Source: JAKFWF01 sp031367505
GTDB lineage: Bacteria; Pseudomonadota; Alphaproteobacteria; Rhizobiales; Hyphomicrobiaceae
Assembly (NCBI GenBank): GCA_031367505.1
Contig: JANLPY010000629.1
Location: forward strand, 1 to 64,000
Direction: 5' to 3'
DNA: 64,000 bases
The translations under genes and the position numbers were made by a program. The notes under the pieces are model-generated. The model had not been told where the DNA came from and searched no databases. It was given only the letters and a program-made list of their open reading frames with translations. This document shows, piece by piece, positions 1 to 8,640 of this stretch. Position 1 is the first letter of the stretch. Every line of letters begins with the position of its first letter.

Positions 1-50
1 CCGCGCTTGTCCTCGATCTCGCCCAAAGCATCCCAAAGTGTGCGCACCAT
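1..50 (-). CDS. 5' fragment of a divergently transcribed gene, product unknown
   Basis: An ATG on the minus strand at position 50 opens a frame reading MVRTLWDALGEIEDKR and runs off the window edge. A GGGGAGGG Shine-Dalgarno sequence sits about seven bases upstream of the ATG, which is the main reason to believe the start. Only 16 residues are visible, too few to name the product. The wording loosely recalls the N-terminus of some ISAs1-type transposases, but that is a guess. The gene is divergent from the amidohydrolase at 223. Confidence 0.45.
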   Translation of the reverse strand, partial: MVRTLWDALGEIEDKR

Positions 51-222
51 CGCCGAGCCCTCCCCAGTGGATGGCTCAATGTAGAATCCTGTTCGCGCCG
101 CTTGTCAGCACTCGCAAGGTGCGGTCCTTTGAATCACCCTAACCATCACGGCCTGGGGCTTGCGCTGGGCGTCGGCGTGCCCGCACAATGCGAACCTGGA
201 TTCACAACCAAGGCGCATGGTC

Positions 223-1131
223 ATGACAGCATCCCCTATTCACGGCGTCACTCATACGACACCGGCGTTTGATGTTCCGGCCGGCGCTACCGATTGCCAC
301 GTGCATGTGTTTGGGCCGGGCGACAGTTTCCCGTGGTCACCGGCGCGGGTGTACACACCGGGTGACGCGTTGGTGGAGAGCCTTCTCGCACATCAAAATG
401 CGCTCGGCCTGTCCCGCGTCGTGATCGTGCATCCAAGCCCCTATGGCCCGGACAACGCGTGCTCGATTGACGCCATCGCACGGCTCGGCAATCGGGCACG
501 CGGTGTCGCGGTGATCGATCCGGCGACGATCACCGACGCGGAACTTGTCGCGCTGAACGAGGGCGGCATGCGCGGCGCGCGAGCCAACTTGCAGACGGCG
601 GGCGTCTCCGATCCGGCCGCCTGTTGGGACACGCTGCGACGGCTTCGCGACCGGATCTCGCCAATCGGTTGGCATCTCCAGACGTTCACGAACCTCGGCG
701 TGATCGAAGCGCTGCACTCGAAACTCGAGCAGCTTGGCGTGATGCTCGTCGTCGATCATTTCGGTGGTGCCAAGGCAGCACTCGGGACCAAGCAGCCGGG
801 GTTTGCCGAATTGCTCTCGCTGGTTGCCAAGGGCCAAGCCTATGTGAAGCTTTCCGGCGCCTATCGGGTCAGCGAACGGCATGACGCGGCCGATGTGGGT
901 GAGCTTGCGCAAGCACTGATCGCCGCCAATCCCGACCGGATGCTTTGGGGCTCGGACTGGCCACATCCAGGCGGCGCCCGTCATGAGGGCCAAGCACTCA
1001 ATACCATCGAGCCTTTCCACGAAATCGACGATGGCGCCGCCTTGAACAGGCTGCACGGTTGGGCTGGTGGTGATGCAACCTTGTTGCGGCGGATTCTGGT
1101 CGATAATCCTGCCCGTCTTTATGGCTACTGA
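223..1131 (+). CDS. Amidohydrolase family 2 protein (2-pyrone-4,6-dicarboxylate lactonase-like)
   Basis: This 302-residue protein looks like a TIM-barrel metal-dependent hydrolase of the amidohydrolase-2 group, which includes 2-pyrone-4,6-dicarboxylate lactonase. The N-terminal metal motif is DCHVHVFG (His26 and His28), and the C-terminal WGSDWPHPG block is typical of the group. The ATG at 223 is chosen because AAGG lies nine bases upstream; an in-frame ATG at 217 and longer starts back to 160 are possible. There is no signal peptide, so it should be cytoplasmic. The substrate cannot be told from sequence; family members open lactone rings or decarboxylate aromatic-derived acids. It stands alone on the plus strand, about 100 bases before the UPF0262 gene. 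Confidence 0.85.
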   Translation: MTASPIHGVTHTTPAFDVPAGATDCHVHVFGPGDSFPWSPARVYTPGDALVESLLAHQNALGLSRVVIVHPSPYGPDNACSIDAIARLGNRARGVAVIDPATITDAELVALNEGGMRGARANLQTAGVSDPAACWDTLRRLRDRISPIGWHLQTFTNLGVIEALHSKLEQLGVMLVVDHFGGAKAALGTKQPGFAELLSLVAKGQAYVKLSGAYRVSERHDAADVGELAQALIAANPDRMLWGSDWPHPGGARHEGQALNTIEPFHEIDDGAALNRLHGWAGGDATLLRRILVDNPARLYGY

Positions 1132-1238
1132 CGCCTAGCCCAACCGTATATGCTACGCACCAAGCATTGGCAGCGCCGGCACTGGCCAGTTGCAGGTGTT
1201 GCGCGGCGATCAGCAGAAAGGGCTGGGTGGGCCTATCT

Positions 1239-1733
1239 ATGACCAACGAAGACGTTCCTGCGCCATCAAAATCGCGGCTCGTGGCAATCGACCTCGACGA
1301 GAGTTCGATCGCCCGCCATAGCGCCAACATCGATCACGAACGCGAGGTCGCGATCTTCGATATCCTCGATGGCAATAATTTCGCGCTCGCCGGCCGTGAC
1401 GACGGTCCGTACAAGTTGCACCTGGCGATTGCCGACGATCGGCTCGTCTTCGCGGTCGGCACCGAGCAACAGGATGCCGTCGTCACCCACCTGTTGTCGC
1501 TGTCGCCGTTGCGGCGGATCATGAAGGACTATTTCATCGTCTGCGATAGCTACTATCAGGCGATCCGAACGGCGCCGCCATCGCGCATTCAATCGATCGA
1601 CATGGGCCGCCGCGCGCTTCACGACGAGGGCAGCCGCCTGCTGACGCAACGGCTCGAGGGCAAGATCACCCTCGATCACGACACCGCGCGGCGGCTTTTC
1701 ACATTGATCTGCGCACTGCACTGGCGAGGATAG
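1239..1733 (+). CDS. UPF0262 family protein
   Basis: This 164-residue protein matches the UPF0262 family by length and pattern, including the segments RLVAIDLDE, REVAIFDILDGN, LRRIMKDYF and MGRRALHDEGS. The biochemical role of the family is unknown to me. No signal peptide or membrane segment is seen, so it is probably cytosolic. The ATG at 1239 is preferred over an upstream in-frame start at 1167 because family members begin shortly before this position. It is followed after seven bases by the phosphatase-like gene, a pairing common in Alphaproteobacteria, where hisD usually lies upstream. Here hisD is absent. Confidence 0.9.
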   Translation: MTNEDVPAPSKSRLVAIDLDESSIARHSANIDHEREVAIFDILDGNNFALAGRDDGPYKLHLAIADDRLVFAVGTEQQDAVVTHLLSLSPLRRIMKDYFIVCDSYYQAIRTAPPSRIQSIDMGRRALHDEGSRLLTQRLEGKITLDHDTARRLFTLICALHWRG

Positions 1734-1740
1734 CATCGAC

Positions 1741-2211
1741 TTGGACGGCGAGGTGGAGGGCGCCAATGAGCTGCCGGCCGCAGTGCTTTTCGCCTGCACG
1801 ATGAATGCTGTCCGCTCGCCAATGGCGGCAGCGATCTTGAGCCATTTGGCTGGGCGCCGGGTCTATGCCGTGTCGGCCGGCGTGCGAGCGGGTGAGCCGG
1901 ACCCGTTCGTTGCCGCCGTTATGGATGAGATCGGCATCGACGTGTCGCGGCACCAGCCACAAACATTGTCGGACCTCAACGACACCTCGTTCGATCTGAT
2001 CGTGACGCTATCGCCGGAAGCGCATCACCAGGCATTGGAGCTGACCCGCACAATGGCGGTCGACGTAGAATATTGGCCAACCTTTGATGCCTCGATCATG
2101 GTTGGCGCCGGTAATCGCGAGCAAGTGCTACAGGCCTACCGGCAAGTGCGCGATATGCTATTCATGAAGATCAAGAAACGCTTCCATCTCGATGGCGGAC
2201 CGTCGGTATAG
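1741..2211 (+). CDS. Low-molecular-weight phosphatase family protein
   Basis: This 156-residue protein carries the phosphate-binding loop C(X)5R as CTMNAVRS near residue 20, the signature of the low-molecular-weight protein tyrosine phosphatase / arsenate reductase fold. The flow from the P-loop through VSAGVRAGEPDP and IGIDVSRHQP is typical. Family members hydrolyse phosphotyrosine or reduce arsenate via a cysteine thiolate; which applies here is unknown. The start is probably TTG at 1741, with GAGGA nine bases upstream; GTG at 1753 is an alternative. It is tightly coupled to the UPF0262 gene (7 bp gap) and likely co-transcribed with it. Confidence 0.85.
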   Translation: MDGEVEGANELPAAVLFACTMNAVRSPMAAAILSHLAGRRVYAVSAGVRAGEPDPFVAAVMDEIGIDVSRHQPQTLSDLNDTSFDLIVTLSPEAHHQALELTRTMAVDVEYWPTFDASIMVGAGNREQVLQAYRQVRDMLFMKIKKRFHLDGGPSV

Positions 2212-2275
2212 AAGCAAGCGCGTACGGCGGCCGGCTGCCTGAAGGGCTGTCGCCGGGCGCAACCAAGAGTAGCTC

Positions 2276-3940
2276 ATGATCCGTGTCACCGAACTGAAAT
2301 TGCCGCTCGACCACGCAGGCGACGATATCGAAGCAGCGCTCCTGGCGCGGCTCGGGATCGCGCGCGACGAGCTTATCGGCTTCAAGTTGTTCCGCCGCGG
2401 CTCGGACGCTCGCAAACGCACGGCAATCCAACTGGTCTACGCTCTTGATGTCGAAGTTCGAGACGAGGCGGCCATATTGGCGCGCTTCGCCGGCGATCAT
2501 AACGTCGTGCCCATGCCGGACATGACGTACAAGCCGGTCGCGCGAGCAAAAGGCACGGAGACCCACCGGCCGATCGTGATCGGCGCTGGGCCATGCGGTC
2601 TGTTCGCAGCGCTCATTCTCGCCGAAGCCGGATTTCGACCGATCATCATCGAACGCGGCACGATTGTCCGTCAACGAACGAAAGACACGTGGGGCCTGTG
2701 GCGGCACGGCGTGCTGAAGCCCGAATCCAACGTGCAGTTCGGCGAGGGCGGCGCTGGAACATTCTCGGACGGTAAGCTCTACAGTCAGATCAAGGACTCG
2801 AAGTATCAGGGTCGCAAAGTACTGACTGAGTTCGTCGCAGCCGGTGCGCCGGAGGAAATTCTCACCGACGCCAAGCCGCACATCGGTACGTTTCGATTGG
2901 TAACGATGGTCGAGAGTATGCGGGCGAAGATCGAGGCGCTGGGTGGCGAGTATCACTTCGACACCAAAGTCACCGGGATCGAGCTGGAAGTGCGTGAAGG
3001 CCAGAAGGCCAAAGTGACCGGCGTCACGTTGAGCAATGGCGAAACGCTTGCCGCTTCACACGTTGTGCTTGCGGTGGGCCATAGCGCACGCGACACCTTC
3101 GAGATGCTGCACGAGGCTGGGGTCTATATGGAGGCCAAGCCGTTCTCAATCGGCTTGCGCATCGAACATCCGCAATCGCTCGTCGATAGTGCCCGCTTTG
3201 GCAACGCAGCCGGCAACAAGGATCTGGGTGCTGCAGACTACAAGCTCGTGCATCACGCGAGCAACGGCCGCTCGGTTTATTCGTTCTGCATGTGCCCTGG
3301 TGGCACAGTGGTTGCGGCCACCTCGGAGCCCGGCCGCGTCGTCACCAACGGCATGAGCCAGTACTCGCGCGCCGAGCGCAATGCCAATGCAGGCATCGTG
3401 GTTGGCATCACGCCAGCGGACTATCCGGGCGGCATCATGGCTGGCATCGCTTTTCAACGTCATTGGGAGGAGCAAGCGTTCGAGGCAGGCGGCGGCACCT
3501 ACGCGGCACCCGGCCAGAGGGTCGAGGATTTCCTGGCTGGCCGCCCATCGACGACGCTTGGCACGGTGGTCCCCTCCTATAAACCGGGTGTTAGGCCAAC
3601 CGACCTGTCGAGCTGCCTGCCGGACTACGCGACTGCCGCCATTCGTGAGGCGATCCCCGCGTTTGCCAAGCAACTCAAAGGCTTCGGCCTCGGCGACGCA
3701 GTCCTGACCGGGGTCGAAACACGGACCTCGGCGCCAATCCGCATCACCCGCGATGAAACCTGGCAAAGCCGCAATACCGAGGGGCTGTATCCGGCCGGCG
3801 AAGGAGCGGGCTACGCGGGCGGAATTCTGTCGGCGGGCGTCGATGGCATTCGCGTGGCCGAGGCGGTTGCGCTGAGCCTCACAGGTGGCGGGCCACCGCC
3901 AGTATATCGCGGCGGGGGTGGTGGTATCGTCTATGGATAA
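2276..3940 (+). CDS. FAD-dependent dehydrogenase, COG2509 type
   Basis: This 554-residue flavoprotein has an N-terminal ~95-residue domain and then a Rossmann FAD-binding motif, IGAGPCGLFAALILAEAG, near residue 102. FGEGGAGTFSDGKLY and the C-terminal GLYPAGEGAGYAGGI block complete the FAD site. The order matches the uncharacterised COG2509 dehydrogenases; their substrate is not established. The ATG at 2276 has AAGAG upstream. The last ~18 residues are unusually rich in Gly and Pro (GGGPPPVYRGGGGG), perhaps a disordered tail. No transmembrane segments are seen. It is monocistronic as far as visible, 216 bases before gshA. Confidence 0.85.
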   Translation: MIRVTELKLPLDHAGDDIEAALLARLGIARDELIGFKLFRRGSDARKRTAIQLVYALDVEVRDEAAILARFAGDHNVVPMPDMTYKPVARAKGTETHRPIVIGAGPCGLFAALILAEAGFRPIIIERGTIVRQRTKDTWGLWRHGVLKPESNVQFGEGGAGTFSDGKLYSQIKDSKYQGRKVLTEFVAAGAPEEILTDAKPHIGTFRLVTMVESMRAKIEALGGEYHFDTKVTGIELEVREGQKAKVTGVTLSNGETLAASHVVLAVGHSARDTFEMLHEAGVYMEAKPFSIGLRIEHPQSLVDSARFGNAAGNKDLGAADYKLVHHASNGRSVYSFCMCPGGTVVAATSEPGRVVTNGMSQYSRAERNANAGIVVGITPADYPGGIMAGIAFQRHWEEQAFEAGGGTYAAPGQRVEDFLAGRPSTTLGTVVPSYKPGVRPTDLSSCLPDYATAAIREAIPAFAKQLKGFGLGDAVLTGVETRTSAPIRITRDETWQSRNTEGLYPAGEGAGYAGGILSAGVDGIRVAEAVALSLTGGGPPPVYRGGGGGIVYG

Positions 3941-4156
3941 CGATCACGCGATATGCGACCCAAGACGCTACTTTACGCCACACGATTTTTTCGTCATGAG
4001 CGTGGTGTGGATTGCAGAAATCTAACCGAGCCCCTTGTGCGTTGAGGTTAGCAACGCCATAACCGAATTTCATGCACGCTTCGAAATATCCGAACTAACG
4101 AACCAAGGCCATTCCGTCTGGTTTCGCATCTCGCTCTGCTGGCGGGGGAGGATGTA

Positions 4157-5539
4157 ATGTCGACCAAACAATCTAGTGGCCGGAGCCCGATTATCGAGTC
4201 GCGCGATGATCTCATCGCCTGGATCGCTGCGGGCGAGCGCCCGGCCGGCGACCTGCTGATTGGCACGGAACACGAGAAATTCGTGTTCCGGAAGAAGGGC
4301 TTGGCGCCTGTTTCCTATGAAGGGCGTGACGGCATTCGCGCACTGATGGAAGGGCTGATCGAGCGGTTCGGCTGGGAGCCGATCATGGAAGGCCGGCACA
4401 TTATCGCGCTCAAGCGGCCAGATGGTCAGGGAACGGAGAACATATCGCTCGAGCCTGGCGGGCAGTTCGAACTCTCCGGCGCCCCCCTCCTCACGCTGCA
4501 CGATGTAGCGGCCGAGACGGCGAAGCACCTCGCCGAGGTCAAGACCATCGGCGATGATCTCGGATTGGGATTCCTGGGCGCTGGTTACTCGCCCAATTGG
4601 ACGCTGGCCGAGACACCGCAGATGCCGAAGCAGCGCTACGGCGTCATGACCCGTTACATGCCGCAGGTCGGCAAGCACGGCCTCGATATGATGTACCGGA
4701 CGTGTACGATCCAGGTGAATCTGGATTTCCGGTCGGAACCCGACATGGTCAAGAAGTTCCGCGTTTCGCTCGCATTGCAGGCGCTAGCGATGGCGCTGTT
4801 CGCCGCTTCACCCTTCAAGGAAGGCAAGCCCAACGGCTTCAAGACGCTGCGTTCGGAGGTTTGGCGCGATACCGATCGCAATCGCACCGGCATACTGCCG
4901 TTCGTTTTCGAAAACGGCATGTGTTACGATCGGTACGTCGAATATGCGCTCGGCGTACCGATGTATTTCGTCTATCGCAATGGCAACTACATCGACGTTG
5001 CTGGCGCATCCTTCCGCGACTTTATGGCCGGCAAACTGCCGCAACTACCCGGCGAACTGCCGACGGTCGACGATTGGTCCGATCATCTGACGACGCTTTT
5101 TCCAGAAGTTCGAATGAAACGCTTCCTCGAGATGCGCGGAGCCGATAGCGGTTCCGAGCAAAAGATCACCGCGTTACCAGCATTCTGGGTCGGCCTGCTG
5201 TACGATAACAATGCGCTCGATGCCGCCTGGGACATGGTCAAGGGGTGGTCCGAAGACGAGCGTCAGGATTTGCGCAATGAGGTGCCAAGGTATGCCCTGC
5301 AGGGCCGCTTCAGGCGAATGAAAGTTCTGGATCTGGCGCGCGAAGCCATGAAAATCTCCGAACACGGTCTTACCGCCCGGCGCAAAGTCGATGCCAAAGG
5401 CCGCGATGAGACGATGCATCTCGATTGCCTGCGCGAGATTGTCGATAGCGGGCGAACTACCGCCGACGACATGCTCCAGCGCTTCAACACCGATTGGAAA
5501 GGCAGCACCGACCCGATATTCGCCGAGTATGCGTATTAG
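4157..5539 (+). CDS. gshA: Glutamate-cysteine ligase (plant/alphaproteobacterial type)
   Basis: This 460-residue protein catalyses ATP-dependent ligation of glutamate and cysteine, the first step of glutathione synthesis, in the cytosol. It belongs to the plant-type GCS2 class shared by plants and Alphaproteobacteria. Evidence includes LIGTEHEKFVF near residue 34, ISLEPGGQFELSG near 95, and GYSPNWTLAETPQMPKQRY near 145. TCTIQVNLDF and AASPFKEGKPNG follow as expected. The ATG at 4157 has a strong GGGGGAGGATG ribosome site. The length fits the family and no truncation is seen. No gshB is present in the window. Confidence 0.96.
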   Translation: MSTKQSSGRSPIIESRDDLIAWIAAGERPAGDLLIGTEHEKFVFRKKGLAPVSYEGRDGIRALMEGLIERFGWEPIMEGRHIIALKRPDGQGTENISLEPGGQFELSGAPLLTLHDVAAETAKHLAEVKTIGDDLGLGFLGAGYSPNWTLAETPQMPKQRYGVMTRYMPQVGKHGLDMMYRTCTIQVNLDFRSEPDMVKKFRVSLALQALAMALFAASPFKEGKPNGFKTLRSEVWRDTDRNRTGILPFVFENGMCYDRYVEYALGVPMYFVYRNGNYIDVAGASFRDFMAGKLPQLPGELPTVDDWSDHLTTLFPEVRMKRFLEMRGADSGSEQKITALPAFWVGLLYDNNALDAAWDMVKGWSEDERQDLRNEVPRYALQGRFRRMKVLDLAREAMKISEHGLTARRKVDAKGRDETMHLDCLREIVDSGRTTADDMLQRFNTDWKGSTDPIFAEYAY

Positions 5540-5646
5540 GCGGAGCTGGGTCGCGTGAGCGTCTTGGCGGTTAAGGTTCAGCTTGCGTTCATCGAAGTGA
5601 CCCTAAAGATCGGGGGTCTACTGCACTCGAACCGGAGGAGGGCGTC

Positions 5647-5874
5647 ATGCACAGCGAAACGTTGATTGCTGCCGCCGGGCTTTTTGTCATCACCGCTCTC
5701 ACAGCCATTGCCTTGCTTTTCACGGATGCGAACGTCTCGTGCGCGTTCGCTCAAGGCAACGCCTGCGCATCGAGCTGCCGGTCGGCCTACAACGACTGCC
5801 GGATCTCGACCAAAGGCAGCTCAAGCTGCGACGCTCAATATCAAGCGTGCCTGCGCAGCTGTGTGAAGCACTGA
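5647..5874 (+). CDS. Small secreted or periplasmic cysteine-rich protein
   Basis: This 75-residue protein has a hydrophobic N-terminus (about residues 6-26) ending near CAFAQG, consistent with a signal peptide or membrane anchor. The mature part has six cysteines in a mirror-symmetric pattern, CX3CX6C-X9-CX6CX3C, suggesting a disulfide-stapled helical hairpin. CCGGAGGAGG precedes the ATG, so expression is credible. No function is recognised. A GGTTCC/GGAACC hairpin lies just after the stop at 5877-5892 but lacks a T-run. It sits between gshA and the cupin gene. Confidence 0.7.
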   Translation: MHSETLIAAAGLFVITALTAIALLFTDANVSCAFAQGNACASSCRSAYNDCRISTKGSSSCDAQYQACLRSCVKH

Positions 5875-5977
5875 GCGGTTCCGGTTGGAACCCACGACCC
5901 TTCTCGCACCGATCGCTTGACAAGGTTGTCCGATCTCCCCGACTTTGAGCGTTAGCTCATGGATGAGAGGGCCTGCA

Positions 5978-6496
5978 ATGGACAATCACCCGGCGATACA
6001 GGGCAAGGCCCTCGTTATCTCTCGCGATGAAGCACCGAGTTACTGGCAGCCGGTGCCGGCCAACGGTTTCATCTGTAATATTTTGAACCAAAAGGCGACG
6101 GACGGCGAAACCAACTTCTCGCTCGGCACGCAGACGGTGGCGCCGCAGTGCTTCATCCGTGAGCACACGCACAGCCATAACGAGGAAGTGATCCACGTGA
6201 TCGAGGGAAAGGGGATCGCGCGGATCGATGGCGTTGATCATCCCATGGAAGTTGGCACGACGGTTTACGTCGGTCGCAACCGGCGGCATCATTTTCTCAA
6301 TCCCAATGATCGGCCAATGACGTTCATCGTGCTGATGATGCCGGGCGGGCTCGATCAATTCTTCGTCGAAATCGGGCGTGATCGCATCCCTGGCCAACCG
6401 GCGCCTGAACCATTTCTAAGACCGGCCAACATCGCGGAGATCGAAGCACGCACGGTGTTCGGTTGGACCGACAAATCCTTCGACAACAAGAGCTGA
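5978..6496 (+). CDS. Cupin domain-containing protein
   Basis: This 172-residue protein has a single cupin barrel. The first motif is seen as HTHSHNEEVIHVIEGKG, with His ligands and the Glu, and the second as YVGRNRRHHFLNPNDRP. Cupins of this size act as small dioxygenases, isomerases or binding proteins; the substrate is unknown. The ATG at 5978 is chosen over an upstream start at 5945 because GAGAGG lies about eight bases before it. The next gene, an alpha/beta hydrolase, starts eight bases after the stop, and the SDR follows after four more bases. The three genes therefore form a probable small catabolic operon. Confidence 0.85.
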   Translation: MDNHPAIQGKALVISRDEAPSYWQPVPANGFICNILNQKATDGETNFSLGTQTVAPQCFIREHTHSHNEEVIHVIEGKGIARIDGVDHPMEVGTTVYVGRNRRHHFLNPNDRPMTFIVLMMPGGLDQFFVEIGRDRIPGQPAPEPFLRPANIAEIEARTVFGWTDKSFDNKS

Positions 6497-6503
6497 GGCC
6501 AAG

Positions 6504-7307
6504 ATGACCGTTTCACGCGTTAAGTTGGCCGATGGTGCCGAGCTGTCCGTCCATGTTGACGGCAGTGGTCCCGACCTAATGCTCGTCACTGGGCTGGGTG
6601 GCACTGCCTCATACTGGGACCCGGTGGTGGCGCCACTCGCCAAGTCGTTCCGGCTGATCCGGTTTGATCAGCGCGGTATTGGCGCGGCGACACGGGGAAC
6701 CGCCGCAACGACGATCGAGCAACTGGGGCTCGACACGTTCGCGGTGCTCGATGCGGTGGGCTCGAAGCGGGCGACGCTTCTCCGACATTCGACCGGCGGT
6801 GTCATTCTGCAGGCGATGGCTTTGCACGATGAAAGCCGGATCGCTGGGCTGGTGCTGAGCGGCACGTGGGCACGGCCCAACCGCTACATGGCCGAGCTGT
6901 TCGGTTCGCGCGCCGAGATCTTGAAGGCCGCACCCAGGGAATACACGGCGATGGTCGGCTTTCTCGCCTACACGGCTGATTGGTTGAATGCCAATTGGGC
7001 AAGCTTCGATGCGATGGTCGCCGCGGCGCCCTTAACCGCCGCACAACAGACGATCGTCGCCGAACGAATTCGCGCCATTCTCGAATTCGATCGCTCCAAG
7101 GACGTGCATCGCATCACGGTGCCGACGTTAGTGCAGGGTGCCGAGGATGATCTCATCGTGCCAGCGTTCCTCAACCGCGAATTGGCTGGACTGATACCAC
7201 ACGCCAAACTGCAGATGCTGCCGGCGGGCGGTCATATGTACCCGATCACCCGCACCCCCGAATTCGTTGCGGCCCTAACGTTGTTCGCCAAGTCCTGCCA
7301 GGAGTAA
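6504..7307 (+). CDS. Alpha/beta-fold hydrolase
   Basis: This 267-residue protein resembles 3-oxoadipate enol-lactonase-like alpha/beta hydrolases. The oxyanion-region LVTGLGGTASYWDP, FDQRGIG, a nucleophile elbow with Ser, a late Asp in VQGAEDDLIVP and the catalytic His in AGGHMYPI are all present. The elbow is RHSTGG rather than the usual G-H-S-x-G-G, so the first glycine is replaced by arginine. Activity is still possible but unusual. GAGG precedes the ATG. It lies between the cupin and SDR genes in a tight operon. Confidence 0.85.
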   Translation: MTVSRVKLADGAELSVHVDGSGPDLMLVTGLGGTASYWDPVVAPLAKSFRLIRFDQRGIGAATRGTAATTIEQLGLDTFAVLDAVGSKRATLLRHSTGGVILQAMALHDESRIAGLVLSGTWARPNRYMAELFGSRAEILKAAPREYTAMVGFLAYTADWLNANWASFDAMVAAAPLTAAQQTIVAERIRAILEFDRSKDVHRITVPTLVQGAEDDLIVPAFLNRELAGLIPHAKLQMLPAGGHMYPITRTPEFVAALTLFAKSCQE

Positions 7308-7311
7308 ACGT

Positions 7312-8064
7312 ATGCGTTTGAAGAACAAGATTGCGTTGATTACCGGGGGCGCCTCTGGCATCGGACGGGCAACCGCGAAGTTATTCGCGGCTGAAGGGGC
7401 AACGGTTGTCATCGCCGATAAGAACGCGGCGGCGGTGCAAGCCGTCGCCGAGGAGATCGGTGGCAAGACGCTCGCACTCACCGCCGACGTTTCCAAGTCG
7501 GCCGACGTGCAGGCAATGATCGCCGGGACGATCGCGAAGCACGGCCGTCTCGACATCCTGTTCAATAATGCAGGCTATGGCATCACCGGCAGCGTCGTCG
7601 AGACCTCCGAGGAGGACTGGGACGCCTTGATGTCGGTCAACCTTCGGGGTGTATTCTTGGGGTGCAAATACGCGATCCCGCACATGATCAAACAGGGCGG
7701 CGGCGCGATCGTCAGCACGGCGTCGACGACATCGGTGGCCGGCATCAAGGATCGCGCGGCGTATGTGACGAGCAAGGGCGCTGTGGCTGCGATGACGCGG
7801 GCGATGGCGCTCGATCATGTGCACCAGAACATCCGCATCAATTGTGTGGCGCCAGGAACCGTCGAGAGCCCGTACTTCGACAAGATCCTGGCCGCATCGC
7901 CTGATCCGAAGTCGGCACGGCATGCGCTCGAGGTCCGCCAGCCAATGATGCGTCTCGGTCAGCCTGAGGAAATCGCCAAAGCGGTCCTGTTTCTCGCGAG
8001 CGACGAGGCTTCGTTCTGCACCGGTTCGACGCTGTTTGCCGATGGCGGATGGACCGCGCGCTGA
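7312..8064 (+). CDS. SDR family NAD(P)-dependent oxidoreductase
   Basis: This 250-residue classical short-chain dehydrogenase/reductase has the cofactor motif TGGASGIG at about residue 11, the NNAG motif near 86, a Ser-rich strand (STASTTS), and the catalytic YVTSK near 152. A C-terminal GSTLFADGGWTAR closes the fold. An acidic residue after the second strand (IADKN) favours NAD(H). The substrate is not predictable. AGGAG precedes the ATG, and the start is four bases after the hydrolase stop, so it is co-transcribed with the cupin and hydrolase genes. Confidence 0.92.
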   Translation: MRLKNKIALITGGASGIGRATAKLFAAEGATVVIADKNAAAVQAVAEEIGGKTLALTADVSKSADVQAMIAGTIAKHGRLDILFNNAGYGITGSVVETSEEDWDALMSVNLRGVFLGCKYAIPHMIKQGGGAIVSTASTTSVAGIKDRAAYVTSKGAVAAMTRAMALDHVHQNIRINCVAPGTVESPYFDKILAASPDPKSARHALEVRQPMMRLGQPEEIAKAVLFLASDEASFCTGSTLFADGGWTAR

Positions 8065-8180
8065 GAGAATTATGCGGCGTGGTCACGTCATCACACATTG
8101 TGGTGATCGAGCGATCCGGCACGCGCATTGTCAGCCAACGGCGCTATAGTTTTTTTATCGAACGCTTCAGGAGAATTCCC

Positions 8181-8630
8181 ATGCGCTATGTCTCGACGTT
8201 CTTGGCAACGCTGCTATTTGCTGGCGCAGTGTCGGCCCAGGCGCTCAAAGTGCGTGAATCGACGTCTACGTCTGTCCCAGAGACCGTCGAGCGCTTGGTG
8301 AAGGCGATCGAGGGCAAAGGCTTGAAGATAGCCGCGCGCGTCGATCACGCGGCGGGCGCCAAGGCTGCCGGTCTCGATATGCCGCCGACCGAAGTGGTGA
8401 TGTTCGGCAATCCGAAATTGGGCACGCCGTTGATGCTGGCGAACCCAGAATTGGCGGTCGATCTGCCGTTGAAGATCGTCGTTTGGCAGTCGCCGTCGGG
8501 CAAGGTGATGATCGGCTATACCAGTGCCGAGGTCTTGAAGTCGCGCTTCGACATCAAGGACAAGGACTCGAACTTCAAAGCGATGAGCGATGCCCTGGAA
8601 GGCTTTGCCGCCGCCGCCGCCGGTCCTTAG
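8181..8630 (+). CDS. DUF302 domain-containing secreted protein
   Basis: This 149-residue protein has a cleavable-type signal peptide (MRYVSTFLATLLFAGAVSAQA), so it is probably periplasmic. The mature part shows the DUF302 layout: SVPETVERLVKAIEGKGL, then RVDHAAGA, the FGNPKLGTPLM block and a final LPLKIVVWQ. The function of DUF302 is not established. The ATG at 8181 has AGGAG nine bases upstream; the longer frame from 8049 overlaps the SDR and is rejected. A TATAGT that could be a -10 box lies near 8147 but lacks a good -35. Confidence 0.88.
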   Translation: MRYVSTFLATLLFAGAVSAQALKVRESTSTSVPETVERLVKAIEGKGLKIAARVDHAAGAKAAGLDMPPTEVVMFGNPKLGTPLMLANPELAVDLPLKIVVWQSPSGKVMIGYTSAEVLKSRFDIKDKDSNFKAMSDALEGFAAAAAGP

Positions 8631-8640
8631 AACACCCGCC

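Noticed and set aside
337..1056. 239-codon minus-strand frame opposite the amidohydrolase
   Set aside because: It is antisense to a clear amidohydrolase and has no recognisable protein features.
5877..5892. GGTTCC/GGAACC hairpin as a terminator
   Set aside because: Only six pairs and no T-run; noted in the preceding gene entry but not called.
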